Positions 1 to 6,580 of a stretch of 24,708 nucleotides of DNA are shown here, one piece after another. The DNA is from CAZUDI01 sp964618975 (GTDB taxonomy: Bacteria; Desulfobacterota; Desulfomonilia; UBA1062): contig CAZUDI010000055.1 in assembly GCA_964618975.1 (NCBI GenBank), positions 1 through 24,708 of the forward strand, given 5' to 3'. How positions within the stretch are numbered: position 1 is the first letter of the stretch; each line of letters starts with the position of its first letter. The notes under the pieces are model-generated. The model saw only the letters and a program-made list of their open reading frames with translations, ran no database searches and was not told where the DNA came from. The translations under genes were made by a program, and so were the position numbers.

Positions 1-246
1 ATGGAACGGGCCGTGATCCTCTCCACCGACGGACGCCTCGAGTTCGCCCTGAGCATCGAGCACCCCATGAATGTCACGGATCAGTTCGCCGACACCCCCT
101 CCATGGAGGAGCTCCAGCGTCGCTACATCACCTATGTGATCGAAAAATGCGGCGGCCGTCTCGGCGGCGAGGGCGGGGCCTGCGCGGTGTTGGGCATGAA
201 ACGTTCCACCCTGTATTCACGCATGCGAAAGCTCGGCATGGTCTAG
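1..246 (+). CDS. C-terminal fragment of a sigma-54 enhancer-binding transcriptional regulator
   Basis: This is the end of a gene that begins before the window; the frame is open from base 1 and stops with TAG at 244-246. The first residues, ERAVIL, match the end of the AAA+ sigma-54 interaction domain, where NVIERAVIL is usual. A short linker leads to a Fis-type helix-turn-helix at residues 40-80: a first helix around YITYVIEKCGG, then GACAVLGMKRSTLYSRMRKLG, whose final part is the DNA-recognition helix. In this family the Fis domain binds upstream enhancer sites and the missing AAA+ domain drives open-complex formation by sigma-54 RNA polymerase. The sensing domain lies outside the window, so the signal is unknown. 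The ATG at base 1 should not be taken as the true start. I saw no clear -24/-12 promoter in the nearby intergenic regions. Confidence 0.85.
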   Translation: MERAVILSTDGRLEFALSIEHPMNVTDQFADTPSMEELQRRYITYVIEKCGGRLGGEGGACAVLGMKRSTLYSRMRKLGMV

Positions 247-318
247 CCGCTTGCATCCGCCCGGCTTCCTGCACCACGGCCCCTGCGATTCCTCAACAGG
301 ATCGTGCGCGATGTGGCA

Positions 319-338
319 CACGCCCCCCCCGGGGCGTG
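319..338. terminator. Hairpin between convergent genes (probable bidirectional terminator)
   Basis: CACGCCCC (319-326) pairs perfectly with GGGGCGTG (331-338) around a CCCC loop. It lies in the 98-bp gap between the regulator stop (246) and the end of the minus-strand isomerase (345). No T-run follows on either strand, so it is terminator-like rather than a textbook intrinsic terminator. Confidence 0.45.
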
Positions 339-344
339 AGTGCC

Positions 345-1085
345 TCAGTACAGACATCCCTCAAGGGCCGCATGCGTTCGGGGCATGTCGGCAGGCTTGA
401 CCTCCATGGTCAGGGTGGAGTCATAGCCATGCTCCATCAAGAGGCCCAGGATGGCCCGATAGTCCACCCGTCCCTCTCCCAGGGCCAGGTGCAGGTCGTC
501 GCGCACGCTGTTGCCCCCGAGATTGTCGTGCACATGCACATGCCGGATCTGCCCGGCAAGAACCGTGATGAAATCAAAGGACTTGTTGCGCCGCCCCAGG
601 AGCTCGGCGTGACCGATATCCAGGGTCATGCCCAGGCGCGGCAGGGCCCGGAAGACCCGCGCAAAGCTGTCGCAGCCCTCGCTCAGGTTTTCGAGGCAGA
701 GATCCACCCCCTGCCGGTGAGCCTCATCCAGCATCTCACAGAGAAGCCCCAGCTTGGCCTCGAACACCTCGGGCGGGATCCAGTCCCTGTCCATGGAAAA
801 ATGCAGCGTCCCCTTGGTGATACCCAGTTCGCGGCTGAGCCCGAGCAGTCGATGCAGGCGTGGGACGAAACGCCGAGCGAGCACCCCGGCGTCCAAGGGG
901 TTGTCCTCGTTGGGGTAGTGGGCCAGGTAGGTGATACCGTAGTGCTCCTTGAGACGCTTAAGCTCGTCGAATTCACGCTCCACCTCTTCGGGCCGATAGA
1001 GGCAGATCTCGGCAAAGGGGTACCCCAGCTCCGCCACCGCCCGGATTTCATCCAGGGAATGCGCCCGCCCGCCGATGCTGATCAT
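345..1085 (-). CDS. Sugar phosphate isomerase/epimerase (xylose isomerase-like TIM barrel)
   Basis: A 246-residue protein of the xylose isomerase-like / AP endonuclease 2 TIM-barrel superfamily, which includes sugar epimerases, inosose dehydratases and endonuclease IV. Candidate metal and active-site residues lie where the family has them: His56 (AHYP), His95 (TLHFS), Glu132 (LENL), Asp156 (LDIGH), His184/His186 (HVHVHD) and Glu228 (MEV). This pattern suggests a single-domain metal-dependent isomerase or epimerase rather than a nuclease, but the substrate cannot be read from sequence. I chose the ATG at 1085, not an in-frame upstream start, because AAAGGAG sits about 6 bases before it and the family N-terminus begins there. 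It lies 137 bp downstream of the CLC gene on the same strand, so co-transcription is possible; no functional link is obvious. Confidence 0.8.
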   Translation of the reverse strand: MISIGGRAHSLDEIRAVAELGYPFAEICLYRPEEVEREFDELKRLKEHYGITYLAHYPNEDNPLDAGVLARRFVPRLHRLLGLSRELGITKGTLHFSMDRDWIPPEVFEAKLGLLCEMLDEAHRQGVDLCLENLSEGCDSFARVFRALPRLGMTLDIGHAELLGRRNKSFDFITVLAGQIRHVHVHDNLGGNSVRDDLHLALGEGRVDYRAILGLLMEHGYDSTLTMEVKPADMPRTHAALEGCLY

Positions 1086-1133
1086 GACCGCTCCTTTCCC
1101 GGCACACCACGGTTGTCGCCTCCAAGGTACACG

Positions 1134-1199
1134 AGCCGCCCTGCGAAGTAAAGCCGCAGGCCCCCGGACACCCCGGTGAAAGCAAGCCGCCCCGCGAAG
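1134..1199. repeat. Pair of 15-bp direct repeats in the isomerase-CLC gap
   Basis: AGCCGCCCTGCGAAG (1134-1148) recurs at 1185-1199 with one mismatch. Between them, CCTGCG (1140-1145) can pair with CGCAGG (1155-1160). They lie upstream of the isomerase on the minus strand, so they could be operator half-sites or remnants of a small duplication. No function is assigned. Confidence 0.5.
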
Positions 1200-1222
1200 G
1201 AGCGCCGGCATCGAAGATTCGC

Positions 1223-3019
1223 TCAGCCCCGGCTCGAGGAACCACTCAGGGAACGGTTGATCAGGGCCTTGTTATAGGCGGAAAAGATATCGCGCCGGGA
1301 GAGGATGCCGACGATCCGGCGCGGGTCGGCCTCGTCTACCACCGGCAGTTGTTCGATATTCTTGAGCCCGATCTTCCTCAGGGCGCTGTCGAGATCCTCG
1401 CTGGGGGTGATGGTGATGACCGTGGGCGGGGAGAGCTCCTTGGCCACCACGAGATCCCCGAGCCCCTCCTCGAGGAAGACCTCCTTGAAATCCTGGAAGG
1501 TGACGATGCCGGCCAGCAGACCGTCGTCATCCACCAGCGGAAAGCTGGAGTGCTTGCTGTTAAGGGTGAAGGTGACCAGCCGTTTGAGCGGCATGCCCAC
1601 CGGGATCGTCACCACGTCGGTAACCATGGCATCCCTGACCAGCAGGGACTTCATGATGTTGATTTCCTTGCCCTTCTTGATGTCCACCCCCCTGCGGACG
1701 AGCTTGAGGGTGTAGATCGAGTCAGTTTTAAGCTGGTGAGCGGTCACCGTGGCGATGATGCAGGTGAGCATCAGCGGCAGGATGATCTTGTAGTCGCCGG
1801 TCATCTCGAAGAGGATCAGCATGGCCGCCAGGGGACCGTGGGTGGTAGCGCTCACCAGCGCCCCCATGCCCACCAGGCTGTAGGCCCCCGAGGTGGCGGT
1901 CACGGCCGGCAGCAGGCTGTGCACCACCTGTCCGAAGGCCCCACCCAGCATGGCCCCGATGAAGAGCGAGGGGGCGAAAACCCCCCCCGAGCCTCCCGAC
2001 CCGATGGTCACCGAGGTGGCCAGGAGCTTGATCACCATGAGTGCTACGAGCAGGCACCAGGAAAGCTCGCCCAGGAGGGCCAGGGTGATGCTGTCGTAAC
2101 CCACCCCGAAGACATGGGGAAACCAGATCCCGGTGATCCCCACCAGGAGGCCACCCAGGGAGGCCTTCAGGTACTCCGGTATTGAGAGGGCGCTGAAAAG
2201 GTCCTCGGTCTTGTACAGTACGGTGGTGAAAAGTACCCCCACCATGCCGGCGGCAATGCCTAACAGGACATAGATGGGAATCTCCCAGATGCTCACCATG
2301 GAGTAATGCGGCACGATGAAGGCCGGGAAGGCCCCCAGGTGAGCCCGCGAGATCACCGTGGCCAGCACCGACGAAATCACGATGGGGGTGAAGGCGGCGA
2401 TGCCGAAGTCGCCCAGGATCACCTCCAGGGCGAACATGGCCCCGGCGATGGGGGCGTTGAAGGTCGCGGCGATACCGGCGGCCGCGCCGCAGGCCACCAG
2501 GGTGCGCATACGCTCCACCGAGATCCTGAGAAGCTGCCCCACACTCGAACCGATGGCCGAGCCGATCTGGACGATGGGTCCTTCGCGGCCCACCGATCCG
2601 CCCGAGCCGATACTCAGCGCCGAGGCCAGGGACTTGATCAGCACGATGCGTTTGCGGATGTGCCCGCCCCTGAGAGTGACCGCCTCCATGACCTCGGGCA
2701 CGCCGTGCCCCTTGGCCTCCCGGGCCAGGAAATACACCAGCGGCCCCACGATGGCCCCGCCGATCATGGGGGGCAGGACCTTGCGGTACCAGGGCAGGCC
2801 CAGGAGCAGCTGCAGAAAGCTCTCGCCGTGCGGGGCGAAGAAGAGCCCCTGGAAAAAATCGATGAGCCAGCGGAAACCCACGGCGCCGTAGCCGCCAAGG
2901 ATACCCACGATGGTCGCCAGAAAGACCATCATGGCGTATTCGTTGGTCTTGAAACGACTTATCAGCCCGTTCTTCGCCCGATATTCCACCCTGTCACCAT
3001 GTCGGAGGCATTGGGGCAC
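1223..3019 (-). CDS. CLC-family chloride channel or H+/Cl- antiporter with C-terminal CBS pair
   Basis: A 598-residue CLC protein: roughly 440 residues of transport domain followed by two CBS domains (about 458-520 and 525-583). The selectivity-filter signatures are present: GHGVPEV at 104-110 (usual GSGIPEV, with His for the filter Ser), GREGP at 144-148 with gating Glu146, and GGVFAP at 345-350. Tyr436 lies where E. coli ClcA has Tyr445. The ClcA internal proton glutamate (Glu203) aligns with Val200 in MFALEVILGDF, so proton coupling cannot be assumed. CBS pairs usually bind adenine nucleotides and modulate gating. The start is GTG, chosen because GAGG sits about 7 bases upstream. The 160-bp upstream gap holds copy A of a dispersed repeat and only a weak promoter (TTGATT, 17 bp, TAAGGA on the minus strand). 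The protein should lie in the inner membrane. Confidence 0.93.
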   Translation of the reverse strand: MPQCLRHGDRVEYRAKNGLISRFKTNEYAMMVFLATIVGILGGYGAVGFRWLIDFFQGLFFAPHGESFLQLLLGLPWYRKVLPPMIGGAIVGPLVYFLAREAKGHGVPEVMEAVTLRGGHIRKRIVLIKSLASALSIGSGGSVGREGPIVQIGSAIGSSVGQLLRISVERMRTLVACGAAAGIAATFNAPIAGAMFALEVILGDFGIAAFTPIVISSVLATVISRAHLGAFPAFIVPHYSMVSIWEIPIYVLLGIAAGMVGVLFTTVLYKTEDLFSALSIPEYLKASLGGLLVGITGIWFPHVFGVGYDSITLALLGELSWCLLVALMVIKLLATSVTIGSGGSGGVFAPSLFIGAMLGGAFGQVVHSLLPAVTATSGAYSLVGMGALVSATTHGPLAAMLILFEMTGDYKIILPLMLTCIIATVTAHQLKTDSIYTLKLVRRGVDIKKGKEINIMKSLLVRDAMVTDVVTIPVGMPLKRLVTFTLNSKHSSFPLVDDDGLLAGIVTFQDFKEVFLEEGLGDLVVAKELSPPTVITITPSEDLDSALRKIGLKNIEQLPVVDEADPRRIVGILSRRDIFSAYNKALINRSLSGSSSRG

Positions 3020-3110
3020 CGACGCACCTCAAACAATGGTGGCCATTCCCCTTAAGTTCGAATCCTTACCAAAGTTTCAATGTGAAATCAAAAGGGAAAA
3101 TGCATCCTGG

Positions 3111-3175
3111 CTATGAACCCCAGGGCAAACCCGGACCCCCCTCGAAGTCGCAAGTATCTGTGATTTCGACCCATA
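3111..3175. repeat. Dispersed intergenic palindromic repeat, copy A (diverged)
   Basis: This stretch aligns with the repeats at 8221-8290 and 10791-10865: GAACCCCAGGGCAA near one end and a hairpin followed by TTCGACC at the other. Its hairpin is TCGAAGTCGCA (3142-3152) with TGTGATTTCGA (3159-3169) around a 6-base loop, stable as a + transcript through two G-U pairs. It sits 11 bp past the methyltransferase stop and could also act as a weak terminator. Confidence 0.5.
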
Positions 3176-3179
3176 GCGA

Positions 3180-3785
3180 TTAACCCCCGAGGGAGCCCCC
3201 GGAGGCGCCGCCGCCTGTACGGTCACGGTGCGTCCCCATGCGGTAGATATGGATGGGGTCGTTGAAAATGGTGCCTGAGGCCTTGACGATACGCTCGGCC
3301 CTCCACCCTGGAAGGGGAAAGTTGGCGCTGATCACTACGGCCCCATCATCCAGCTCGTCCTCCAGTTTCGCCCCCAGGCGCTCCATGATATCGGGGAAGA
3401 GGTAACAGTAAATGCAGTCCGTACCCTTAAGATCGGCCTGCCAGAAATCCTGCCAGAACACCCGCGAGCTAAGAGAAAAGATCGCGATGCGGGCGCGGCT
3501 CATGAGGTACGCCAGCGGATTGATCTCATAGCCCGTCACCGCCACGCCGTAGCGCCGCTCCACGGCATGCAGGAAGCGGCCGTCGCCCGCGCCCAGCTCC
3601 TGGATGCGCTCAAACCGCGCAAAATCCACCTCATCCACCAGGGTGCGGATCATGACCCCGGCCGTGGGCACGAACATGGCCCCGCCGGTGCGGTGATGCA
3701 CGGCGAGGATCACGACCGAAAAGATGAACAGGACCGCGAAGATTGCCAGAAACACGAGCAGGAGGCCCTGCAGGACACCCTCCAC
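3180..3785 (-). CDS. Membrane-anchored class I SAM methyltransferase (FAM173/ATPSCKMT-like)
   Basis: A 201-residue protein with one N-terminal membrane helix (about residues 5-29) and a Rossmann methyltransferase domain. SAM-binding motif I is ELGAGDGR at 63-70 and the acidic post-II residue is Glu87 in GYEINP. A preceding FVPT segment (38-41) and a later NFPLPGW segment (155-161) resemble the conserved stretches of the FAM173/ATPSCKMT lysine methyltransferases, which in mitochondria are likewise membrane-anchored and modify the ATP-synthase c-subunit or adenine nucleotide translocase. That resemblance is from memory of the family; the bacterial substrate is unknown. The GTG start directly abuts the TAG stop of the DUF2889 gene, which argues for translational coupling. 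The C-terminus is Gly/Ser-rich. A generic small-molecule methyltransferase is the alternative. Confidence 0.75.
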   Translation of the reverse strand: MEGVLQGLLLVFLAIFAVLFIFSVVILAVHHRTGGAMFVPTAGVMIRTLVDEVDFARFERIQELGAGDGRFLHAVERRYGVAVTGYEINPLAYLMSRARIAIFSLSSRVFWQDFWQADLKGTDCIYCYLFPDIMERLGAKLEDELDDGAVVISANFPLPGWRAERIVKASGTIFNDPIHIYRMGTHRDRTGGGASGGSLGG

Positions 3786-4364
3786 CTAAGAAGCCCACTC
3801 CCCGGGGGCGTGTCCCAGGCGCGTGCACAGCTCCTCATAGAGCTCGCCGCCCCGGCGCCAGACCCAGCAGGTGTCCACGAGGTAGGCCGGATCCATGGCA
3901 CCGGCACCCTCCGCAGGCGTCAGGGGCCGGGTGGCCATCAGGGACCAGAAGCCCTGCACCGCGGCCGAGGCCATGCTGAGCAGCAAGGCGTTCAGGTGGG
4001 CGCAGCCGTGCGGACCGCCGAAGGACTCCCTGATCCGGGTGCTGAAACCCGGAGCGATGCGCTCGCCCCTGAGCTTCATAAGCCCCTCCGGACTCTTGCG
4101 GCACAGCTCCAGCGGGACGTGGGCCATCTCCACCTCGAGCTCCTCGATCGTAAGGGAACCGCCCTGGATGAGCAGACGGAGCGTGAGATCATGCACCACC
4201 CCGGGGGCCACGCGCTCGCCTTGCGTCAGGGAATAGGTCTCCACCTGCCTCTCGTCCCGCAGCGTCCCCTCCACCAGAATGCGCGCGTCATCCACCCGGT
4301 AGGTGGTGGTGGAGATAGCCCGGGTGTGGAGCGCTTCCTGCTTGAGTCCGTCGAGATTCCCCAT
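3786..4364 (-). CDS. DUF2889 family protein
   Basis: A 192-residue soluble protein without a signal peptide or membrane helix that matches the DUF2889 family by pattern. It has an N-terminal RAISTTTYRVDDARILVEG strand region, then a central VPLELC segment, then GFSTRIRESFGGPHGCAHL (106-123) with the Gly-Cys-x-His-Leu feature typical of the family. No biochemical role is established that I know of. DUF2889 proteins often occur beside CoA and aromatic-metabolism genes. Here the partner is the membrane methyltransferase, whose start codon follows this stop without a gap. The ATG at 4364 is preceded by AGGGGGG, spaced about 7 bases, and by a strong promoter at 4394-4422. Confidence 0.8.
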   Translation of the reverse strand: MGNLDGLKQEALHTRAISTTTYRVDDARILVEGTLRDERQVETYSLTQGERVAPGVVHDLTLRLLIQGGSLTIEELEVEMAHVPLELCRKSPEGLMKLRGERIAPGFSTRIRESFGGPHGCAHLNALLLSMASAAVQGFWSLMATRPLTPAEGAGAMDPAYLVDTCWVWRRGGELYEELCTRLGHAPGEWAS

Positions 4365-4393
4365 GCCCGTGCCCCCCTGGTCGTGATGGGCAG

Positions 4394-4422
4394 AGCATAG
4401 CGTGCCCGGGGGTGCGGGTCAA
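4394..4422 (-). promoter_or_regulatory. Sigma-70 promoter for the DUF2889-methyltransferase operon
   Basis: On the minus strand TTGACC (4422-4417) and TATGCT (4399-4394) are separated by exactly 17 bp. Predicted transcription starts near 4387, leaving a leader of about 23 bases that contains the ribosome site. Confidence 0.6.
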
Positions 4423-4441
4423 GGCCACAGGTCCTCCCCGC

Positions 4442-4470
4442 TTGCCTTATGCGCGGGATTGCCCTATTCT
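4442..4470 (+). promoter_or_regulatory. Candidate sigma-70 promoter for the OmpA-family lipoprotein
   Basis: TTGCCT (4442-4447) and TATTCT (4465-4470) are 17 bp apart, each matching four of six consensus bases. The leader to the ATG at 4633 would be about 155 bases, so a closer unrecognised promoter remains possible. Confidence 0.4.
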
Positions 4471-4632
4471 AGTGGCCAGAAGCTCACACCCTGAGCCCGC
4501 CCCGGTCCTGGCGGTCGGGCAGCAACCCATCATGGATCGGACCCCCGGAACCTGGGGCGGCACCCTCCCCGGAAGCCGCCTTAAGTTCCGGAATGCGGCC
4601 CATGGTGACAATAATCGTATGAGGAGGCAGAC

Positions 4633-5391
4633 ATGGGAGTGCACAGAGGTATGGTGGCACTGGGTATGGCGCTCATGCTCCTGGCACCGGGCGGCTGCAT
4701 GGTGAGCAAGGGTCGCTTTGATATGCAGTTGGAAAGGACGACGACCCTGGAAGAGGAGAATGCCGCCCTCCTGGACGAGATCGCCGCCCTGCAGCAGCGT
4801 TCCACCGATCTGGCCTCAGAGAACATCGCCCTGACCGAAGAGGTCGAGTCCCTCAAGCGGCAGTCCTTCACCCTCGAGACCGAAAAGGAGCGCCTCGCCG
4901 CCGAGAGGCAGCTCCTGCAGCAGACGATCGCGGCCGAACGGCAGACCTACGACACCCTGCTCGAGGAGATGAAGGGCGAGGTCGCCAAGGGGCAGATCAC
5001 GATCTCGGAGCTCAAGGGACGCCTCACCCTGAATATGGTGGAGGAGATCCTCTTCGACTCGGGTCAGGCCGTCATCAAGCCCGCCGGGCTCGATGTCCTC
5101 ACACGCGTCGCCCAGATCATCAAGGACGTCAAGGACAAGGGTATCCTGGTGGAGGGCCATACGGACAACGTGCCCATCGGCCCGGCCCTGGCCCGCATCT
5201 ACCCGACCAACTGGGAACTGTCGGCGGCCCGCGCCGTGACGGTCACACGCTTTCTGGAGCAGCAGGGGGTGGAGCCGGGCAGGCTGTGTGCCGCGGCCTA
5301 TGGCGAGCACCGGCCCGTGGCCGACAATGCCACCCCCGAGGGCAAGGCCCGCAACCGCCGCATCGCCATCATCCTCACCCCGCCGGACTAA
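4633..5391 (+). CDS. OmpA-family lipoprotein with coiled coil (MotB/Pal-type peptidoglycan-binding)
   Basis: A 252-residue outer-envelope lipoprotein. The N-terminus is a signal peptide with a lipobox ending at Cys22 (LLAPGGC). Residues 28-130 are highly charged heptad-like sequence rich in Leu, Glu, Gln and Lys, expected to form a long coiled coil. Residues 135-250 are an OmpA C-terminal domain: EGHTDNVPI (174-182), NWELSAARA (193-201) and the closing NRRIAIIL (241-248). These elements bind meso-diaminopimelate-type peptidoglycan in the family, and the NWELSAARA form is closest to MotB-like versions. The likely role is tethering the envelope to peptidoglycan, with the coiled coil as spacer. 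The ATG is preceded by GAGGAGG. The gene stands alone, divergent from the DUF2889 operon and convergent with the small lipoprotein. Confidence 0.9.
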   Translation: MGVHRGMVALGMALMLLAPGGCMVSKGRFDMQLERTTTLEEENAALLDEIAALQQRSTDLASENIALTEEVESLKRQSFTLETEKERLAAERQLLQQTIAAERQTYDTLLEEMKGEVAKGQITISELKGRLTLNMVEEILFDSGQAVIKPAGLDVLTRVAQIIKDVKDKGILVEGHTDNVPIGPALARIYPTNWELSAARAVTVTRFLEQQGVEPGRLCAAAYGEHRPVADNATPEGKARNRRIAIILTPPD

Positions 5392-5405
5392 TCACCCGGC
5401 GGGTG
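5376..5405. terminator. Possible bidirectional hairpin at the end of the OmpA-family gene
   Basis: CACCC-C-GCCGG (5376-5386) can pair with CCGGCGGGTG (5396-5405) with one bulged C. The TAA stop of the OmpA-family gene lies in the loop. The minus-strand lipoprotein ends 16 bp further on. No T-run follows. Confidence 0.3.
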
Positions 5406-5420
5406 CCGGGGGCGGGGGGT

Positions 5421-5732
5421 CTAGTCCCCGACGACGTAGACCTCCCAGCTGACGGACTCGAGCAAGGCATTCCGGGCGGTGATGGCGTTGACCCCCAGAT
5501 CGTCCGTGGTGGGGGTGAAGGTGAAGGAATACCCCGTTCCCACCGGGTTGTTGAGATTGTCGTGGATGTACCAGGTGACCCCCAGGCCGGGGGGAAACAC
5601 CTCCACCACAAAGGTCTGGGAGTCCCCCACATCCATCGAAATCACCTGGCTGGAAGGCGATTGCGCAATGATACACCCGCTCAAAGCGAGCATGCCTGCC
5701 AGGAGAACCAGACGTCTCATGCCAGTCTTCAT
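5421..5732 (-). CDS. Small lipoprotein with Ig-like/PKD-like beta domain
   Basis: A 103-residue predicted lipoprotein. Signal peptide with lipobox LALSGC, acylated Cys at residue 20. The mature part is about 80 residues of alternating hydrophobic strands (for example QTFVVEVFP, VTWYIHD, YSFTFTPTTDD, WEVYVVGD) with a central Trp, the look of a single immunoglobulin or PKD-like sandwich as found in bacterial adhesion or cell-surface repeats. No enzyme motif is present. AGGAGGG lies about 6 bases before the ATG. Compared with its neighbours the gene is isolated, and nothing in context defines its role. I do not recognise it as a named family. Confidence 0.75.
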   Translation of the reverse strand: MKTGMRRLVLLAGMLALSGCIIAQSPSSQVISMDVGDSQTFVVEVFPPGLGVTWYIHDNLNNPVGTGYSFTFTPTTDDLGVNAITARNALLESVSWEVYVVGD

Positions 5733-5910
5733 TTATAACCCTCCTCAATCAATCCTGCATACTCCACGCCCGTGCCCTCCGGCAGGCAGGCACCCTTGGT
5801 CGGTGCAATAATCAGGCCCGGCGCGTCCCAAAACAATGAATTGATATGACATGCCTTTATCAACTCTCGACCTCCAGCGTCACCAGATCAGGGAACATAT
5901 TTACCCTCAA

Positions 5911-5967
5911 CCGGGGAAAACATCTTCCCTGTCGGACAGGGGTGGGCAGAAAATGTCTTTCCCGGGG
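5911..5967. repeat. Nested inverted repeat with downstream T6
   Basis: The outer arms at 5911-5923 and 5953-5965 pair over about 12 bp with two bulges. Inside, CCCTGT (5927-5932) and ACAGGG (5936-5941) form a 6-bp stem with a CGG loop. TTTTTT begins about 7 bases after the outer arm on the + strand. It could be the terminator of an unannotated + strand transcript or a regulatory structure. Confidence 0.4.
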
Positions 5968-6137
5968 ATGCATTTTTTGTCCAGGATGAGAAAAGAGACC
6001 TCCAGGGTGCCCCAGGGCCTGGCTCGGATCGCAAAGCCCCCCCACAGGGGATATTTTTTCGTGCGTTTCTCCCTGCGGGGAGCGAAAATTCTCTTCGGGG
6101 TGCTTCTTTTTCTAGCTTTATGATATATTTGATGAAT

Positions 6138-6166
6138 TTGACACATCCCCCCCCTTGTGCTATCAT
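6138..6166 (+). promoter_or_regulatory. Near-consensus sigma-70 promoter for the symporter operon
   Basis: TTGACA (6138-6143), a 17-bp spacer and TATCAT (6161-6166): a perfect -35, optimal spacing and five of six bases at -10. Transcription should begin near 6173. The first gene starts at 6380, so the leader would be about 207 bases, long enough for a regulatory RNA. Confidence 0.7.
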
Positions 6167-6183
6167 ACCTGGCTCAGGAGAAC

Positions 6184-6283
6184 CATGCTCCGGCGTACCG
6201 GGAACGCGCGTAGGCCGCGCCGCGTTCTTATTGTGTCCGCAAAGGTTTCAGCCGGGCCCACGGACCAAGTACCGCCGTTCATG
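6184..6283 (+). ncRNA. Structured leader RNA or small RNA (three-way-junction fold), unclassified
   Basis: Starting about 11 bases after the predicted transcription start, the sequence folds by hand into a closed junction. The closing stem pairs CATG (6184-6187) with CATG (6280-6283), CGGC (6191-6194) with GCCG (6274-6277), and GTAC (6195-6198) with GTAC (6269-6272). Inside are two hairpins: GAACGCG/CGCGTTC (6202-6208/6221-6227) and GTCCG/CGGAC (6235-6239/6261-6265). The second loop holds CAAAGGTTTCAGCCGGG. This shape is riboswitch-like, but I cannot match it to a known class. It could equally be a processed small RNA. Between it and the gene the sequence becomes AT-rich. Confidence 0.45.
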
Positions 6284-6379
6284 ATGTGAGGTGCACCCCC
6301 GTTCTCTTTCTCTTATAGACTGTGTATGCAACTGTGAAACTTATCATCATAACATAATATTATCATAAGGAGGTAGTGT

Positions 6380-6511
6380 ATGGGAATCATGTTCTGGTTG
6401 TGGACGGGCTTCTGGGCCCTGGGCTGGATCTTCCTTATTACCCTCTTTTTCACCACCCGTGCCCCGGCCCCCGGGGCCTCGACACGTGATGGTCAACGGA
6501 AAAAAGGCTGA
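6380..6511 (+). CDS. 43-residue membrane peptide, probable symporter accessory protein
   Basis: A small gene starting at ATG 6380 behind a perfect AAGGAGGT spaced 5 bases, ending TGA at 6509-6511. The peptide has one very hydrophobic, Trp/Phe-rich helix (residues 3-25: four Trp, four Phe) followed by a Pro/Ala linker and a basic tail (RDGQRKKG), consistent with one membrane span and a cytoplasmic tail. The symporter gene begins 69 bp later in the same direction. Small single-span accessory subunits are known next to some SSS symporters and other secondary carriers, which is the basis for the proposed role; I see no sequence motif that proves it. The strength of the ribosome site and its operon position make it a real gene rather than leader noise. 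Confidence 0.7.
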   Translation: MGIMFWLWTGFWALGWIFLITLFFTTRAPAPGASTRDGQRKKG

Positions 6512-6580
6512 TCCCCCGCAGCGCAAGGGGAGATCATCGGGCTCGTCCGTTTACATGCAATCCCTGATGGAGGCATCGTT

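Larger units (their letters stand above)
5733..6379. other. 647-bp non-coding region between small lipoprotein and symporter operon
   Basis: No convincing gene is present: open frames here lack ribosome sites and family features. Base composition is noticeably more AT-rich and patchy than flanking genes. It contains a large imperfect inverted repeat (5911-5967) followed by T6, another CCCC/GGGG stem followed by T6 (about 6036-6058), a hairpin CTCCC-TGCG-GGGAG near 6070-6083, a near-consensus promoter (6138-6166), a foldable leader (6184-6283) and an AT-rich stretch ending in a perfect AAGGAGGT. Confidence 0.6.

Noticed and set aside
1349..2185. Long + strand open frame opposite the CLC gene
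   Set aside because: It is the antisense shadow of a clear transporter, low in hydrophobic structure, rich in His/Gly/Gln, and has no ribosome site or family motif.
5851..6123. 90-codon + strand frame in the non-coding region
   Set aside because: No ribosome site, no recognisable domain, and it overlaps inverted repeats and hairpins; treated as non-coding.
6235..6265. Resemblance of CCGCAAAGG...CAGCCGGG to the c-di-GMP-I (GEMM) riboswitch core
   Set aside because: The conserved order of GEMM elements and its second long stem are absent; only short strings are shared.
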